From Syntrophaceae bacterium UBA6252 (GTDB lineage Bacteria; Desulfobacterota; Syntrophia; Syntrophales; UBA6807): DNA of 8,319 bases. Each line of letters begins with the position of its first letter. Position 1 is the stretch's first letter. The stretch is taken from assembly GCA_002441265.1 (NCBI GenBank), contig DJVQ01000035.1, forward strand, positions 1,479 to 9,797. The letters are read 5' to 3'. The notes under the pieces were generated by a model. That model saw nothing but the letters and a program-made list of their open reading frames with translations, searched no databases and had not been told where the DNA came from. A program made the translations under genes and the position numbers. This document shows positions 7,601 to 8,319 of this stretch, in pieces.

Positions 7601-8002
7601 GAGAGTGGTTCGGTTGGCGGCGATGATTCGATGCTGGGGATCGAGAATGACGGCGGAATGTCCGATCGCCTCGAAGATCGTTTCCCATTCCCGGTTCGCT
7701 TTTTCGAGCTGTTCTTTGGACTTTGCGCCTGCAATGAATATCGGGGCGATTTTCGATATGCCGGCGACCATCAGGATCGAGATCGAAAGGGCGACGATCT
7801 CCGCGCCGAAATCGGGCTGAATCGTTATGCTTCCCGAAAGCAGGCGGTAGAACGTGATGCTTCTTCGAAGGGCCATCAGGGTCAGTGCCGCGGCGATGAA
7901 GGTCCAGGCGATCCTTTTCCCTGTAAGGGGAATCAACCTCAGCGCCATGGCCGCCGCGACGAACTGGAAAAGAATCGAAAGCATCAAAACGATTGTGATC
8001 AT
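4667..8002 (-). CDS. Membrane-anchored five-PAS hybrid sensor histidine kinase with C-terminal receiver domain
   Basis: A 1111-aa protein starting at the ATG at 8000-8002; an in-frame TAA at 8027-8029 excludes a longer form. The N-terminus has three predicted membrane helices (about 3-22, 31-46, 66-91) with short loops, so it is an inner-membrane protein without a periplasmic sensor domain. Domains then follow: PAS A (103-218), with a Cys149/His154/Cys164-Pro motif; PAS B (222-345, PAS_3 type, HPDD); PAS C (351-473); PAS D (481-597); PAS E (601-723); HisKA (about 730-806) with GGIAHDFNNLL and phosphoacceptor His754; HATPase_c with N-box (NLFVNAWQAM, 861-870), G1 (DTGVGM, 907-912), F-box (921-928) and G2 (GQGTGLGLA, 931-939); and a receiver (about 990-1108) with Asp996/Asp997, phosphoacceptor Asp1042, Ser1070 and Lys1092. 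All active residues are intact. PAS D, PAS E and the kinase-receiver part are closely related to the convergent soluble kinase, but the sixth PAS is absent. There is no linked regulator, so the output is unknown. Confidence 0.95.
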   Translation of the reverse strand: MITIVLMLSILFQFVAAAMALRLIPLTGKRIAWTFIAAALTLMALRRSITFYRLLSGSITIQPDFGAEIVALSISILMVAGISKIAPIFIAGAKSKEQLEKANREWETIFEAIGHSAVILDPQHRIIAANRTTLKTMGMTEKEILGRTCHEIFHPGTVSPPEHCPVKKMKVSGRMEQYDMEVEALGGVFHVSCTPMFDERGQIRKIIHIATDITERKRTEEKLQEAYDIINESPVVAFLWKNAEGWPVEFVTDNVKNLFGYEAEELTSGTVSYAETVHPDDIETVIREVSDYSKEKDRIAFDHKPYRIVTKDGTIKWVNDSTLIRRNEKGEITYYQGILFDITENKRSETALRESEIKYRSLVESSGDLIYATDRRGVLTYVNPTLEKILGYDGGQLKGTPFIQIAAPGFIDRAKEIFKQAMRGENIPVYEGELIGKDGTRIIVEFNTTSLFDSEGTFSGRYGIGRDITERRKMERALLQSEERYKTYVENSFAGVYVVQKDRFVFLNSNAASFVGYRPEELIGRQPESIIHPEDRAATRARAIKALKGKETLPYEFRVVTKDGRIRWIMESVTSIQYDGSSAVLGNSMDITERKETEEELGIRDELEKSIFLSVPHALFGVEQRCIFFANDAVEEVLGWKPEELIGKSTRVIFRSDEEWEEYGSMIYARLKEMPVVRFESGMPFVRKDGSEIFCRTSVSRVGRELGPTGRIVASFEDVTEQKKAEEERKKLEAQLHQAQKMEAIGTLAGGIAHDFNNLLMTMQGNASMMMEDLDPSHPYYEYLKSIEKQIRSAANLTRQLLGFARQGHYDIKSTDVNYIVEKNASMFARTKKEIQIHYSLGDDLWTVNADADQMGQVLMNLFVNAWQAMPGGGNLFLGTANVVLDRHYVKPYSAVPGRYVKISVTDTGVGMDGQTVLRIFEPFFTTKERGQGTGLGLAMVYGIIKAHKGFVNVYSEPGHGTTFNIFLPASEQEAVPESQKPPGIIRGTGTILVVDDEAQVLAVSLKMLKYLGYRAIAARNGKEAVELYGGMKEEIDLVLLDMVMPEMSGGKVFQLLREINPDVKVVLLSGYSVDGQAKEIMDQGCKGFIQKPVSLGELSQKIDEVMKMGM
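4679..5830 (-). repeat. Paralogous block B, HisKA-HATPase-receiver (pairs with 3432-4583)
   Basis: Residues 725-1108 of the membrane kinase. It has the same length as the partner block in the soluble kinase, in inverted orientation; the shared linker AEEERKKLE marks its N-terminal edge. Confidence 0.8.
5825..6562 (-). repeat. Paralogous block A, tandem PAS D-PAS E (pairs with 2307-3044)
   Basis: Residues 481-726 of the membrane kinase, aligned gap-free with residues 445-690 of the soluble kinase. Long identical runs include IFLSVPHALFGVE and YEFRVVTKDGRIRWIM. Confidence 0.85.
7727..8002 (-). other. Region encoding the N-terminal three-helix membrane module
   Basis: Residues 1-92 of the membrane kinase. 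Hydrophobic segments lie at about 3-22, 31-46 and 66-91; between them are LTGKR (26-30) and a loop of about 20 residues starting RRSITFYRLLSG (46-57). The third helix leads through KSKEQLEKANREWE, a charged helix, into PAS A. I recall similar three-helix starts in other deltaproteobacterial PAS kinases, but they are not a named sensor family to my knowledge. It may only anchor the protein or may sense a membrane-soluble signal. Confidence 0.7.
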
Positions 8003-8219
8003 CGCAGGGATATGCTCCTTCCTCCTTTACCCGCTCTTGTTTCCAAAGGATCGCTTCATCGAAAAATTCTTTTCTTTAAAACGTGCCGCTCATGGAAGAC
8101 ATTTGCTCCATGTGCCTGCAGGAATGTCGGACGGACGGGCGTTGCAGCGGCAGAGGGGAAGTTCGTCAAGCTGGAACGGGCAAGGAAATGGAGGCGTCCG
8201 AATTTCTATTGGTAAATAC
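8003..8219. other. Leader of the membrane kinase; no supported gene
   Basis: This 217-bp gap holds the 5' untranslated region and presumably the promoter of the - strand kinase; I could not pick a clear -35/-10 or sigma-54 site. On the + strand a short frame beginning at the GTG at 8083 (or the ATG at 8092) encodes a Cys-rich start (CSMCLQECRTDGRC), then runs into repeat copy 3 and stops at 8286. It lacks a ribosome binding site, so I do not call it a gene. Confidence 0.5.
8015..8028 (-). promoter_or_regulatory. Double Shine-Dalgarno of the membrane kinase
   Basis: Read on the - strand, AAAGGAGG (8021-8028) is followed directly by AAGGAG (8015-8020). The nearer one is 12 bases from the ATG and the stronger one 18 bases, both longer than the usual spacing. 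No start codon lies between them and the ATG, and the in-frame TAA overlaps the strong motif. Confidence 0.6.
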
Positions 8220-8319
8220 TGACGGCTTCGTAAAAAGCCCATATGCTGCGTTCCCCTTCCTCCCTCGACCCTTTGGCGTACCATAAGTACGCCGCATTCC
8301 TCGGGATTCGGGCGCCTTG
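8220..8319 (+). repeat. Dispersed short repeat element, copy 3 (left part)
   Basis: It begins TGACGGCTTCGTAAAAAG (8220-8237), identical to the left end of copy 2, and runs to the window end. It contains a perfect 7-bp hairpin (GGCGTAC 8275-8281, loop CATAA 8282-8286, GTACGCC 8287-8293). In copy 2 the same hairpin has one mismatch. It is four bases longer than copy 2 over the same stretch, the difference lying between the left end and the CCCTCGACCC motif. It has the same orientation as copies 1 and 2. Confidence 0.8.

Noticed and set aside
8075..8092. Possible sigma-54 site (CGGCACG on the - strand) upstream of the membrane kinase
   Set aside because: The -24 part is incomplete and no TTGC-like -12 element lies at the required distance.
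7169..8215. 348-codon open frame on the + strand
   Set aside because: In-phase antisense of the N-terminal part of the membrane kinase, running into its leader; no ribosome binding site or domain.

Overview
The window looks like chromosomal or metagenomic DNA from an anaerobic deltaproteobacterium (Desulfobacterota in the broad sense, such as Syntrophales or Desulfobacterales relatives). The reasons are the style of its two proteins (long multi-PAS hybrid histidine kinases with AHDFNNLL H-boxes), moderately high GC, avoidance of the TTA, CTA and TCA codons, and a dispersed short repeat beginning TGACGGCTTCGTAAAAAG that I recall from such genomes. The lineage is an inference; there is no marker gene here.

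Layout. 1-75 is the right end of a short repeat element cut by the window edge. 76-722 has no convincing gene; its clearest feature is a near-perfect bidirectional terminator hairpin at 220-249. 723-880 is a complete copy of the repeat. 975-4601 (+) encodes a soluble six-PAS hybrid sensor histidine kinase of 1208 aa. 4602-4666 is a 65-bp convergent spacer holding a GC-rich hairpin. 4667-8002 (-) encodes a membrane-anchored five-PAS hybrid sensor histidine kinase of 1111 aa. 8003-8219 is the leader of the second kinase, and 8220-8319 is the left part of a third repeat copy, cut by the window end.

The kinases are paralogues in convergent orientation. Their last two shared PAS domains align over 246 residues without a gap at about 72% identity (counted by eye), and their kinase cores and receivers also align over equal lengths. 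Their N-terminal sensory halves differ: three PAS domains and no membrane segment in one, three membrane helices and three different PAS domains in the other. The soluble kinase also has an extra PAS domain just before its kinase core, placed exactly between two copies of a linker sequence. The window therefore shows a duplicated phosphorelay output half joined to different sensor halves. Both proteins end in a receiver domain, and no DNA-binding response regulator, Hpt protein or other output is present, so their targets must lie elsewhere.

I did not find a clearly new system. The most interesting points are the modular shuffling of PAS domains at linkers, the inverted paralogue pair, the repeat family that brackets both genes, the 12-base identity of the two window ends inside the same repeat, and the terminator at 220-249 that has no visible gene.
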